A DNA stretch of 64,000 nucleotides, taken from positions 1,379,001-1,443,000 of the forward strand of contig JAJFZO010000579.1 of the NCBI GenBank assembly GCA_021397835.1. The letters are read 5' to 3'. Of this stretch, positions 13,180-26,376 are shown piece by piece. The DNA is from Moringa oleifera. Taxonomy: Eukaryota; Streptophyta; Magnoliopsida; Brassicales; Moringaceae. Made by a program: the position numbers and the translations under genes. Numbering within the stretch: position 1 is the first letter of the stretch; every line of letters starts with the position of its first letter. Under the pieces are notes generated by a model. It was not told the DNA's origin. It saw only the letters and a program-made list of their open reading frames with translations, and did not search any database.

Positions 13180-13745
13180 TATTTGTAGGATTCTCAACGC
13201 TAAATGTTATTTTAGGAGCAAATTTTATTAATGTCAATACGAGGCATAATCCAAGTTTTACTTTAGTGTAGCATTTGGAGTTTGTGAACTTTGCTGCAGT
13301 GCGATTTTGGTTGGAAGATTGTTAATTGTCACATTATTCATGTATGAATTTAAACTTGGCTAATGGACTCTAATAATATCAAGGTTGAAATTAGTCTCTC
13401 TCAGGATTTGTATGATGTGATGGTTCCAGCTGATAGGAAAGAGTGGGATATGAAATTATTGGCTGTTTTCTTTAATGAAAGAGATGCATCTGCAACTGTT
13501 AGCATTCTGTTGTCCTCATTTTTCTCTATTGACCAATGAATTTAACAGTATAGTAAAATAGTGTCTACTCAGATAAATCAGGATATCAATTGACAATGGA
13601 TGTGTGATCAAATGTTGAAGAGCTGCAGGTGGTGGGGGATTGACATTCTTTGTAGGCTTTGACAGTTTCTCTAAATGTGAGAGTTTTTTTGTGGCAAAGC
13701 ATGTCAAGGGTGTTTACCAACAAGAGCAAGGTTAACATATATTTC
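13180..13745 (+). mobile_element. LINE (L1-type) remnant, truncated
   Basis: A decayed C-terminal part of a non-LTR retrotransposon ORF2, antisense to the PGs. Conceptual pieces include IGNxHxINVWT-like and SQDLxDxMVPADRKEWDMKLL-like segments. Unlike the other units, the copy stops near 13,740 and jumps to the sequence that lies beyond the LINE elsewhere, a loss of about 0.88 kb. Confidence 0.6.
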
Positions 13746-16700
13746 ATTCCAAGGTGTGAAATTTTTCAAGTCAAAACATGTTGTAAAAGATTTTTTATTT
13801 AAATATCTTTAATTTTTAAATTTGATACAAATTGATAAATCATGTTTTGTTTGAAGACATTTTAAAATTTTTATTCAAAAAATTGTTATAATTTAAAAAT
13901 ATTTCTAACCTATTATTGAAACTTTAAATCTATAAATTATTTAGATTAATTTTGTCATATTTTAGGAAGGTTAATGACTTATTTAAATTCACCGTCCATT
14001 CACTTATTTTCATATATTTTTGATATATTTTATTTTATATGTCAAGTAATTTATTTTATATGCCGTTTATAATATTTTAAAATAATAATTATATGATACA
14101 ATTATTTTTTATATATTTCATACCTTTATTTGGATTGTACATATATATTTCATAACTTAAGAAATTAGGTAAAAATAATATCCTTCAATGGAACAAGATT
14201 GCAATAGAATTTTCAATGGTCTATTTTTATATAAAAAATGAAACAGGAAATATTTTTTTAAAGGTGGAGGGGATTTTTACAGAAAAGTTCAATGGCATTT
14301 AAAAAAAAAATTATGGGTGGAATTTTTATTTAAACATTTACAATACTCAAAAGTATTTTTTTTATTTTTTAAAATTTGTGACTGTATATTTTATGAAGAT
14401 TTTTTGTTGAAAATTTAAAATTAAATTAAAAGTACAGTTTTATCATACAATTCAATTTTTTTTTTCCTTTTTTCGTTGATATCTTTTTCTTTGTTGAAAT
14501 ATACATTTAGAGTTTTGAAATTGAAAGGCTGAACTCTGTCTTTTGCATCTCACCTTTTCCTTCTTTTTTTTTCTCTTTTTCTTTCCTTTATAGCTTTTGC
14601 TTATAGCAATTTGTTCCCATTTCTAGCGGCTTTTGGAAACATGATGGCTTCTATTCCTCACTCTTTTCATTATATTTATGTTACTTATTGTAGATTTTTT
14701 TTTTCAATGGATGGATTTAAGTTATAATGGCATATAAAAGTAATTAGATTACATAATTACAAAACTACATGCATGATTAGCAGTTAGATTTAGGTTTAAA
14801 TTGAATTCAAAAGTGATTTTCCCAAAGTGAAAATGTGTGAATTTTATTCGTAAAGTTTGTTTAGGGGTTTCATAGTTGTTCTATGATTTTTAGGTTTTGT
14901 TTTAAGGATTATAGAATTATGTTCTATTAAGGTAATTAAGTTTGAATTTAAGAATACCATCGGGATAATGTAATATTTTTTCAATCGGATTTTTTTTTTA
15001 GGGTTTTTGACCTACGTACAATGTGATGAGTTTAGTTTTACAATTTATGCGTTTTTTGGATAGATTTTTTAAATAATTTTTTTTCTTTATTTAAAAATAA
15101 AATATATATTTTATAAATTTTTTATTTATTTTAACATAAGATATTAGTACAATGAATTGTCAACATTTTATTTCATAATTTATACTTTTGTTTTAAAATT
15201 ATGAGTCTTTTTGATATCATTTTTTATTTAATTTCAATTAAACGTCTAAAAATATTTTTTATTGCTCATGTGACACAAGCTTCTTCTAACTTCATCTTTA
15301 TGCCATTCATGATATATATTGACACTCGAGCTAATCTTAAACTTTTCTATCATTTCTATTTCTTTTTTGCACTAATTATTAGGCAGCATTATAATTAGGC
15401 TAATGAGTTGTCATGAATGATAACTTCAAAGGAAGAGTATTACTTTTTAAAACTTTACATTTAATTTGAATGCCTTTATATATTATATTTGGAGTTAGGA
15501 ATTAAAATTGAAGAATTTTTAAAAATTACATTAAATCTTAAAAATAAGTGAGGGAACATATAAAATAAATTGTTGATTTCAAGATTATGAAAACAAAATG
15601 TGTCATTAATGATTGTCTAAACAAAAACTTAAATAACGATTAAAAGTTTGCTTTTTTAAATTATTTACTATATAGAACATAAGAAAATTATAGAGATAGT
15701 ACTAATGTATTGCTGCTCGTAAATATTTGTAGAATATTTATGCTTATTTGGATGAATACAATTTGACTATTTATTAAAACAACTTATAAAAATCACATAT
15801 ATATATATGTATGTATTCATTCCTCTAGGCTTCAATGATGGATATCAAACTCAGGAGAAGAAAAAGGGTAAGAGAAAAGAAAAAAATCATATGATTAAAC
15901 ATGGGACAAAGCCTTAAAAAAAAAATAGCCAAAGTGTTGCGTATATTAATTAAGTAAAAGAGTTGGATTATTTTCTTGAAATGGCCCAGAACTAATGGCT
16001 TGAAAAAAGATACAATCGTTTTATACTCCACTAATAAGTTGTTCTTTTAATTTATTTATGGTCAATGATCATGTCCTAAATAACAAGTATCGTGTTTACA
16101 CACCTAAGATTCATGTTCATCAATTGGTTCATGGTTCATGGTGGGTTCATTTACAATTGGTCCGTAAAATTTTAATTTGGACTATTTGTTAACAAGATCG
16201 GGTTAAGATTGTTTATTTGAAAAATTGACTAGACTGTGAGTTTGAAAATTCAAAATAGTTTGCTCGATGAGCTAACCCATTAATGTTAATCATTGGGTCA
16301 TAATCCACCAATTCATGAAAATTAAAAACGAGCTATAATATACCTGTATTTGGGCCAATATGTTATAATTTATTTTTATACTTAGATCAACTTATAAAAA
16401 TCAACAAATGAGTCATATTAGATCTATCCAATTAAAACATAATAAGTTTTATTTTCATAAGTATAATTAAATTAGTTTATAATCATTATTTGTTAAACAC
16501 AAAAATAAGTTTGTCACTTTCTATAATTGAAGCACTTATATGTTTGAAGGATTGAGATTTAGTAAGTAAAAAAATGTAAAACAATACAAAATTGAAAGAG
16601 ATGACATAATAGCTAGCAAATATTAATAAATATCGAGTTGAATTAATGATATTGTTCTCTTGAAGATTGAAAATTGAATATATATAAGTTTATGTAATAT

Positions 16701-17004
16701 TTTTAATTTAAAAATGTACTTATTGAAATAATAAAATTGAAAAATTACGTATGATTGACAAGTGAGTAGGTGTTAATCAAGTTGGATCAATTTTTTAAAT
16801 CATATTTATTTAATTGAATATAATTATTTATATAATATCATATGTAAATAATTTTTTTAAATTATTTATTTTAAAATTAACAAGTAATATAGTTTATAAA
16901 ATATTAATTTATATGTATATAAAACATGATAAAACTTACATAAGGCCTATGTAATATTTGTATTAGGCATATAAGGACATACATAAAATTTATATTAATT
17001 TTTA

Positions 17005-17150
17005 AATAAAGCCCATCCAAAATTCAAAAATAACCTATAAAAATCTCAAACAAAATCCGTTTAAAATCTCAAAATAATCTACGTAAAACCCAAAAAAAAA
17101 CTCGTTTAAATCTTAAAAATAATCTTTAAAAACTCAAAAAAAATTAAATC
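17005..17150. repeat. 44-bp tandem repeat, about 3 copies
   Basis: Three successive segments of 44 bp share the frame AATAAAxCCxxTTTAAAATCTC then AAAATAAxCTA..AAAAxC, with scattered substitutions. It lies just before the start of the PG2 unit block. Confidence 0.65.
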
Positions 17151-17502
17151 TATAGATAAGCCATGGACCACAAATTTTTAAAACATATCGATCAAACCCG
17201 ATTTGTTAATTTAAAAAAACCAATCGAAAAATGAGTTGGCCCAAACTTGGGCACAAATTTTATACAAAGATGCATGCCTTCATTTGTTTTGGGCTGTGTA
17301 TGGATTATTAACTTTGGAAGGATGTTGGGCCTCCAATTTCTCACCACCTTATCACATGCTACCTCAGTGTGAAAGGTGGGCTTGCTTTCAGTGATGGCAT
17401 CGGTAAGGAGTGAATGTTCCTTTCAACTCTTAGCTGGCTTTTTCTACTTTCTAATGATAAAGAGATTGGAGAAAAGCAATGCCAAATTATGAATAATTAA
17501 AT

Positions 17503-17522
17503 TGTTTGAGCTAAGGCTCAGA
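17503..17522. other. Inverted repeat downstream of PG2 (degenerate)
   Basis: GTTTGAGC TAAG GCTCAGAA: the same hairpin position as in PG1, but the 3' arm carries changes that shorten the stem to about 5-6 pairs. Confidence 0.45.
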
Positions 17523-17616
17523 AGACATTAATGTGTATACATGTATAAGTTGTCTTTGTGCAGGCTTCAGTAATAATTCTAAATAGAATCACTTGGGTAT
17601 TAATTATTCCTGCAGT

Positions 17617-19114
17617 TCACAAGCAGCTGGTGGGCTGAACCAATCCGGCAGCCTTTCCACCAGCGTTGTTGCAGGAGGCTTCCGCTGGTTGATTGTTGTA
17701 AGTGAGCTTCACGTCGTCCAATCTTATTCCGGTGCATGGATACTTTGGGCTGCAATCAAATTTCACTGCAACTTCTGTTGCTGATGTCCCATGGATGTCT
17801 TGGTATGTTACGTCGCTGATTTTCACTCCCGAAGCCTATAACAGGGCAATAAGTTCATATTAAATGTCCAGTATACTTACCCTTTACTTTATTTAATGAA
17901 AATTGATTGTCCCAGAAAATTAACCCATTTGGATAGGTACCTGTCCAGGGCAATTCTTGTTGCCGGGGCAGTAACTTTGGTCGATTATGATAGGATTTTG
18001 GACATTGTTCATGACAGCATGTTGGAAGCGAATGTTCCTGGCGAAGCCACTGCTAGGTCTCCCCCAAGACTTGATTCTCACTCCATTTTGGGTACCAGTG
18101 AAGGTAACTGATTTAACTGTAACGTTTTGGACGCCAGCCTCGATAAGACCCTTTCCCAGACTCCCAATGCTGCACCAACAGTGCCAGACCACGTTGCCAT
18201 TTGATCAGCTCTTCAGCATCACCAAATATATATACATGAGCATGTGTAATTAAGTGGGTAAGCTGTGTTACCTGATGCCATGGCCGGGTCCACATGCTAC
18301 ATTTTCAATCCACAAGTTAGAGGTGCCAGGGCCGATGGAGATGCAATCATCCCCGGTTCCGATCGTAGAGCTGAGAATGGTGACTGCGCTGGATGACTCC
18401 ACGTGAATGCCATCAGTGTTAGGGCTGTTGCCTGAGGCGGACACCTTCATTCCTTGCATTTTCACATTGTTGCAGCCATTGATGACGATGTGGAACAACT
18501 GGCTGTTTTGTGATGTTAACCCATTTATGACGATGTTCTTCGAGTTTTGAAAGCCTAGCGACTGCAATCAGTGCAACTTAAGTTAGTTAATCATCCAGAA
18601 ATAACGCATTTATTCCTTCATTGTACGTAAGTATGTTTAAATCTAATCTCAGTAGCAGGGTGCCAAATATTTGATTACTTACATTAGCTCCAACGGGGCA
18701 ACAGTTGCCAGACTTCTTGCAAGCCCACAAGGCAGTGCCTTGGCCATCGAGGATCCCTCCATAAATGGAGACCCCATTAACTCGATCAAAGAAGAGCCAG
18801 TAGCCAGCATTTCCAATTGCCCTATAATCGGAGGGAGCTACGAGAGTGCCATCTATGCGTATCAAGATGGCATTGTTCTTGCAGTCGCCATGAAACGCAG
18901 CAGGACTGCTTAGCAAGAACCTTCCCTGTGGGACGTAAATGGTGGCCGGCTGGGTCGATCCACAGGCCTTACCCCATGCTGCAAGGAAGGCTTTTGTGGA
19001 GTCAGTCTTGCCATCAGGTTTGGCTCCACTACTTATCACATTGTACGTTGCGGCGGAAGCTGAAGCAGAGAAGATGAAGAAAAGTAGTGCTGCAAGAAGG
19101 ATATGCTGAGCCAT
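17617..19114 (-). CDS. Polygalacturonase PG2
   Basis: Exons 18683-19114, 18272-18561, 17941-18169 and 17617-17835. Intron lengths are identical to PG1 and every splice site is canonical. 389 residues with [17 protein letters not shown] and RIK intact, so it is predicted active and secreted. Differences from PG1 include Gly for Ala in AAWGKACG, His in AFHGDC and GNCCPVG in place of GNSCPVG. The last adds a cysteine next to the conserved one at the end of exon 1 and could affect disulfide pairing. Confidence 0.95.
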
Positions 19115-19230
19115 TTAGTTTGTGTTCGGAGAAAGAAGAGGTACCAGATGGCGTTTCTGCTAGCTTCCGACTGTTTCTGATGAAGATATGTAGTTGTGGC
19201 GTTGATGAGAGACGGAATAGCTTTAAGAGG

Positions 19231-19238
19231 TATTTATA
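19231..19238 (-). promoter_or_regulatory. TATA box of PG2
   Basis: TATAAATA on the gene strand, about 117 bp before the ATG, in the same conserved block as in PG1. Confidence 0.7.
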
Positions 19239-20449
19239 GGGTTTGAGTGAAAGTTTGGTTTAGGTTTGCAGATAGAAAAAGCAGCCAATGTAAGAGCCTT
19301 GAACTCTGCATTTGGTATGAATGATACTGTTGATCCATGCATGTTATTTGGTTAGATGAGTACAATGGGAAACTAAACAAGTTGAGAAAGTGGCATGAGC
19401 AAATTAAGGAGAGTTTGGCAGAATTATAAGTACTTGAAATGCCAGAGTTAAGACAGCCAAATTTAGTATCTCACCATCACCATTTTCATCACATGCCTAA
19501 TCCAACTAGCCTTAGCTGTCTAAATTCTTTACTTATTTTATAGAACATGATCATTGTCCAGAAAACAAAAGGAACTTTGTGTTGTGGTGTTAGTGTGTGA
19601 TTTTTTTCAGAAGTCAAAATGGCAAAACATGGATTGGACGAGACAAGTGGAGAATGAAGGAAAGGCAGTCAATAAGGGGCTTGGACACTGCCTATGGTGT
19701 ATAGGATACTGTTGATCCATGTTCGTTGATTGGGGGAAAAAGCAGCTGAGAATGACATATAATAGAAAATTGAGATTTGGGGCTCATCAATATTCTTGAA
19801 TAGTTAGCCAAACATACATACATGAAACAAAAAAAGGTCATATGATAGGGAAAGTTTAATGTTGTGAGAAATTAATACAGGTAGATGCATGCATGGATGG
19901 ATGCTTGAGGAGGGAGATTTCATGATTCATAATTCATAGTTCACAGTCGATAGTTCATAGGTTGGTTAGTTAATGAGTTAGGCATAGGTATTTACAATCA
20001 CGTTTTCAATAAGAACATTAATGTGAATCTGACTGTCAAATTAATTGCCAACATGCCAACATCAATTCATCCTAAGTCTGATCTATCTGTTCCAGTCCAC
20101 CACGTACTGCCAGCGTTACTTTGCTGCTGTAACCCAACATCTCTAACCAAATAAAAAGCTATTTTGTTCAAACTTCTCTTTTTTTGGGCTTGCTGTTTAG
20201 TCAATATATACATTTCTTAGTCTTATTCCTTTCTTTCCGTTTTTTAATCTACCGTAAATACATCTTATGCGCAACTAATTAAGGAAAAATATGGTAGATG
20301 CAAACCGAACAAATAGATTTAATTTGTTGAGTATTCAAATAGTTATGAAATATCATTAATTTCAACTAAGAAAAGTAGAAATATTTTTTTACCAAGGGAT
20401 TTTATTAGACATGTTGACAAAGTTGAAAGTTGTTATCTGATCTTGATGC

Positions 20450-21345
20450 TTTTATTTGTAGGATTCTCAAAGCTAAATGATTTTTTAAGGGCAGATTTTA
20501 TTTATGTCAATGTGAGGCATAATCCAAGTTTTACTTTGGTGTAGCATTTGGAGTTTGTGAACTTTGCTGCAGTGCAATTTTGGTTGGAAGATTGTTAATT
20601 GTCACATTATTCATGTATGAACTCAAACTTGGCTAATGGACTCTAATAATATCAAGGTTGAAACTAGTCCATCTCAAGATTTCATGAAAGAAATGCATCA
20701 GTAATTGCTAGCATTCTGCTGTCTTCACTTTCCTCTATTGACCAATGAATTTGGCAGTATAGTGAAATAGTGTCTACACAGTAAAATCAGGATATCAATT
20801 GGCAAAGTATGTGTTTTCAAAATTTGAAGAGCTGCAGGTGGTGGGGGATTGACATTCTTTGCAAGCTTTAACAGTTCCTCTGGAGGTGAGAGTTTTTATA
20901 TGGCAAGCACGTGGAGGGTGTTTACAAACTAAAGCAAGATTTAATCTCAGAGGTATCTCTGTTCCTTTTGCTTTGTACACTGTGATGTCTACACTAATTG
21001 GCATGCATTTTTTGACGATTCTTATGCTCATAACTATTGGTTGAAATCAACGTTAATGATTTAGTGGACATTGAGTGTGGTTAATGTAGAGTCTTTTGCT
21101 AATTGATTTTTCAAATTGTTATATGCTCCCAATAAAGTTAATAAAGGAACAATTGCAATGATTTTATATTATTTTTGGAGACAAAGTAACGATAAGGTGT
21201 AAAATAGTTTTTTCACGATACTGCTTAAACTATTTTTCAAGCTGTCCATATGCTGAATGACTAAAGTGAAGCTGGTTCCCAAAGGGTGCCTACTAGATTG
21301 AAGCTTTTCACAATTCTTATTGTAATGGTATTAATAAATAATAGC
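20450..21345 (+). mobile_element. LINE (L1-type) remnant, fullest copy
   Basis: Fossil 3' part of a LINE ORF2. The clearest piece is at 20,859-21,044: ALTVPLEVRVFIWQARGGCL followed by TKARFNLRGISVPFA. This matches the plant LINE reverse-transcriptase-associated zinc-binding region, where the canonical form reads LW.L..P.KVR.F.WRA.. GCL.T...L..RG. Stops and frameshifts interrupt it throughout. It ends near an A-rich tail at about 21,350, consistent with a LINE 3' end. Confidence 0.7.
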
Positions 21346-24300
21346 TCTTCCGTTTTAAAAAATAAATAAATAAACAAAATTAAAGAAAGTAAAAATTGAT
21401 TATATATGATATAATTAATACGCATTATGTCAACTATAAAAAGCTTATCACTCTTACATATATCATGTTTTACTGAAAAAATTAGGGTAAAAAATAATTT
21501 CAACTTCCGGTTTTACATTCTCCCTCTAATGAAATTTTAAATTTTAAGATGTTTTTAAATATAAAACTATAATCTATTACTTTTATCTAATTGGATCTTG
21601 GTGAAAATGATAGTGAAACATTAGTGGTTTGCTATTGTTGAAATGTCTAAGAAATTATTTAAATAAGTTTTATATTCCATTTCAAATTCATTTCTCAAAT
21701 TAGATAATTTTTGAATAATGAGCTATTTTTTATGAATTTTTTTCTATTTTTGATAGTATAAGTTTTTTTAAAAAATATTTTCATTACCAAAAAAATTTTA
21801 TTTTTTTGTAATAATTGTGAAAACTTTCAAGTCAAGACACTTTTAAAAGATTTTTAATTTTTAAAATTTTGATAGGTTTCAATTTAATTCAAACTGATAA
21901 ATCATGTTTTATTTGGAGATGTTTTAAAATTTTTATTCAAAAAATTATTATAATATAAAAAAATTTCTAACCTATTATTGAAACTTTAAATCTATTAATT
22001 ATTTAGATTAATTTTGTTACATTTTAGGAAGGTTAATGACTTATTTGAATTCACTGTCCTTTCACTTATTTTCATATTTTTTTGACTAATTTTATTTTAC
22101 ATGTCAAGTAATTTATTGCACATGTAATTTATAATTTTTTTAAATAATAATTATATGATACGATTATTTTTTATATAATTCGTACCTTTATTTGGATTGT
22201 ACGAATATATCTCATGATTGAAGAAATTACATGAAAATAATATCCTTCAACGGAACAAGATTTCAATAGAATTTTCAATAATATGTTTTTATATAAAAAA
22301 TACAACAAAAAATAATTTTTTAAACGCGAAAGGGATTTTTAAAGAAAAATTCAATGGCATTTTTTTTAAATTACTAGTGAAATTTTTTATTTAAACATCT
22401 ACAATACTCAAAAGTATATTTTATTTTTTTATATTTTCAATTGTATATTTTGTTAAGATTTTTTGAAAATTTAAAATTAAATTAAAAGCATAGTTTTATC
22501 AAATAGTTTTATTTTTTATTATTTTTTCTTTTTTCAGTGATATCTTTTTCTTCATTGGAATATACATTTAGAGTTTTGAAATTGAAAGGTTGAACTCTCT
22601 TTTGCATCTCACCTTTTTCTTCATTATTTTCACTTTTTTTTTCTTTTCTCTTTTTCTTTCTTTTGAAGCTTTTATTTGTAGCAATTTGCTCCCATTTCTA
22701 GCGACTTTCTAGAAAGATGATAGCTTCTATTCCTCACTCTTTTATGATTTATGTTATTATTGAGTTTTTTTTTTCAATTGATGGATTTAAGTTACAATGG
22801 CATATAAAAGTAATTAGATTACATAATTACAAACTACATGCATGACCAATGATTGGCTTAGTTTTGAATTGAATTCAAAAGTGATTTGCCCAAATTGAAA
22901 ATGTGTGAATTTTATTTGTAAAGTTTGTTCTAGGGTTTTTATAGTTGTTCAATGATTTTTAAGTTTTGTTTTAAAAATTATAGAATTATTTACTACTAAA
23001 TAATTAAGTTTGAATTTAAGAATACCGTTAGGATAATGTAACATTTTTTCAGTTTTAGAGCTCTTGATCTATGATGTATGATAAGTTTAGTTTTATAATT
23101 TACTCGATTTTTGGATAGATTTTTAAATATTTTTATTTTAAGATAAAATATATATTTTAAAAATATATTTTTTTCAATTTTTAGTGATTCTAAACAATTG
23201 GTGATGCATGTGAGCTTCCTTTGTCAGTTTTACTAGATTTATTGAGATACAAATCATGAATTTTTAAAAAATAAAAAAAATTATAATAATTATTATGAAT
23301 ATGTGGTTGAAAGTAATTTATGATTAAGGTTACCTTATAATTGAACGATACATTTTATAATTTCCATTTTTAACTACTTGTTATTTAATAACTCACATAT
23401 TTTTTTTTTAATTTTTTGTTCTCAAATATCTAGATCTACATGAGTAGCTATAATTTTATAATTTAGGTTTTTAACTATTTGTTATTTAATAACTCACATG
23501 TTTTTTTTCGTTTACGAATATTGAGATTTACATAATGATTAATTTTGTTTCGTATTTATTCAAAAATCTTACGTTGAGTTCTTTTAAAAATCATATATTA
23601 CCATATTTATTTTGGACATGACAACAACCTCTCACTATTAATTAAGAATTGAAATTTTTTTTTATGACAATGAGAACATTGGTGTTAATAATGATTCATA
23701 TTTTTTAACTTTAAATTTTGTAATGATTTTTGTTATTTACTTAAATATATATTATTTTTTCTTTTTAGTGAAATTTTTGCTTATTTTATTTGATTTTTAA
23801 ATGGTTGGATTGTTTTATTGATAATACTTTAAAAAATTTATTGCTTGATAATTTTAAAGAAAATTTTTTAAAAAAATTGTAAGGATAAATTCATTGAAAT
23901 TATTGAAAAAAAATTCGATAAGATAATTAAAAAAATTTTAATCATATTTTGTGATATTATCAATACTTTATTTCATAATTTATGGTTTTCTTGAAATTAT
24001 GAGTCTTTTTGATATCATCTTTTATTTAATTTCAATTAAAAGTCTAAAAATATTTTTCATTGTTCATGTGACAAAACTTCTTCTAACTTCATCTTCATAC
24101 CATTCATAATATATATTGCCACTCAAACTAATCTTAAATTTTTCTGTCATTTCTATTTCCTTCTTATACTAATTATTAGGCAGGATTATAATTAGGCTAA
24201 TGAATTGTCATGAGCAATAACTTCAAAAGAAAAGTATTATTTTTTAAAATTTTACATTTAATTTGAATGTCTTTATATATTATATTTGGAGTCAGGAATT

Positions 24301-25788
24301 GAAATTGAGAAATTTTTAAAAATTACATTAAATCTTGAAAATAGGTGATGGATCATATAAAATAAATTGTTCATTTCAAGATTATGAGAATAAAATGTGT
24401 CGTTAATGATCGTGTAAACAAAAACTTAAATAACGATTAAAGATTTTCTTTTTTAAATGATTTACTATATAAAACATAAAAAATTATAGAGAGAGTACTA
24501 ATGTACTAGTGTTCATAAATATTTATAGCATATTTATACTTATTTAGATGAATACAATTTGATTGTTTAATAAAACAATTGATAAAAATCATTGATTGAT
24601 ATACATATTCATTCCTCTAAGATTCAATGATGGGTATCAAAGTCATGAAAGAAAAAAAATATTAAAATAGAAGAAAAAGGGTAAAAGAAAAGAAAAAATC
24701 AGATGATTAAACATGGAACAAAGCCTTAAAAAAAATATAATCAAAGTGTTGTGTATATTAATTAGGTAAAAGAGTTTGATTGTTTACCTGAAATGTCTCA
24801 GAACTAATGGCTTGAAAAAAGATATGATCAATTTATAATCCACTAATAAATTGTTTTTTTTTATTTATTTATGGTCAATGATCATGTCCTAAATAACAAG
24901 TATAGAGTTTACACAGCTAAGATTCATGTTCATCAATTAGTTCATGGTTCACGGTGGGTTCATTTACAATTGGTCCATAAAATTTTAATTTGGTCTATTT
25001 GTTAACAAGATCGGGTTAGGATTGTTTATTTGAAAAATTGACTAGACTGTGAGTTTGAAAATTCAAAATAATTCGCTCAATGAGCTAACCCGTTAAGGTT
25101 AATCATTGGGTCACAATCAGCTCATATTTAGGCCAATCCATTACAATTAAAAATGAGCTATAAGGCCAATCCGTGAAGATTTATTTTCATATTTGAATCA
25201 ACTCATTAAGATCAACAAATGAGTCATATTAGGTCTATCCGATTAAATCATAATAAGTTTTAGTTTCGTCTAATCATTATTTGTTAAACACAAAAATGAG
25301 TTTGTCACCTTCTATAATTGAATTACTTATGTGTTTGAAGGATTGAGATTTAGTAAATAAAAAAAATATAAAATAATGCAAGATTGAAAGAGATGATAGA
25401 ATAGTTAGCAAATATTAACAAATATCGAGTTGAATTAATAATATTAGTTCTCCTGAATATTGAAAATTAATTATATATAAATTTATATAATATTTTTAAT
25501 TTAAAGATGTATTTATTAGAATAGTAAAATTGAGAAATACATATGATTGACAAGTAAGTAGATGTTAACCAAGTTGATCAATTTTTTAAATCATATTTAT
25601 TTAATTAAATATAATTATTTATTTAATATTATGTAAATAATTTTTTAAATTATTTATTTTAAAATTAATAAGTAATATAATTTATAAAATATTAATTTAT
25701 ATGTATATAAAACATAATAAAACTTACATAAGGCCATGCAATATCTTTATTAAGCATACAAAGATACATAAAATCTATCTAAATTTTA

Positions 25789-25920
25789 AATAAAGCCCGT
25801 TCAAGATTCAAAATAACCTATAAAGAACTCAAATAAAATCTGTTTAAAATTCCAAAATATTTGGCGTAAAGCCCAAATAAAACTCGTTTGAATCTTAAAA
25901 ATAATCTAAAAAAACTCAAA
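25789..25920. repeat. 44-bp tandem repeat, 3 copies
   Basis: Three 44-bp periods (AATAAAGCCCGTTCAAGATTC, AAATAAAATCTGTTTAAAAT, AAATAAAACTCGTTTGAATC starts), at the same place as in the neighbouring unit. Confidence 0.65.
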
Positions 25921-26262
25921 AAAAAAAATAAAAATCTGTAGATAAGCCATGGGCTGTAAATTTTTAAAACAAATCCATCCAACCCGATTTGTTAATTTAA
26001 AAAAACCAATGGGATAATGAGTTGGGCCAAACATGGGCACAAATTTTGGGCTGTGTTTTGGACTTTCTAACTTTGGAAGGACGTTGGGCCTCCAATTTCT
26101 CTCCACCTTATCACATGCTACCTCAGTGTGTAAGGTGCGCTTGCTTTCAGTGATGGCACCGGTAAAGAGTGAATGTTCCTTTCAACTCTTAGGTGGCTGT
26201 TTCTACTTTCTAATGATCAAGAGATTGGGGAAAAGCAATAACCAATTATGAATAATTAAATT

Positions 26263-26282
26263 TTTTGAGCTAAGGCTCAAAC
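26263..26282. other. Inverted repeat downstream of PG3
   Basis: TTTTGAGC TAAG GCTCAAAC: 7-bp stem plus a G.T-type end pair, at the conserved position after the stop codon. Confidence 0.5.
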
Positions 26283-26376
26283 GACATCAATGTGTATACA
26301 TGTATAAGTTGTCTTTGTGTAGGCTTCCGTTATAATTCTAAATACATTCACTTGGGTATTAATTATTCCTGCATGT

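Larger units (their letters stand above)
10003..17268. repeat. Array unit 1 (PG1 and its upstream DNA)
   Basis: First tandem unit, about 7.27 kb. It begins with a block (CCCTCATTT..TGGGCTTTGTGTT) found at the start of every unit. Contents from left to right: 3' hairpin, PG1, promoter, LINE remnant, then A/T-rich non-genic DNA to about 17,000 and the 44-bp repeat that precedes PG2. It is about 1.5 kb shorter than units 2 and 3. It lacks the LINE 3' part (equivalent of about 20,945-21,825) and a second block (equivalent of about 23,180-23,960). Confidence 0.8.
17269..26034. repeat. Array unit 2 (PG2 and its upstream DNA)
   Basis: About 8.77 kb. It contains PG2, its promoter, the fullest LINE remnant, then about 4.4 kb of A/T-rich DNA (21,350-25,788) without genes and the 44-bp repeat before PG3. 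The A/T-rich part is collinear with units 1, 3 and 4. Confidence 0.8.
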
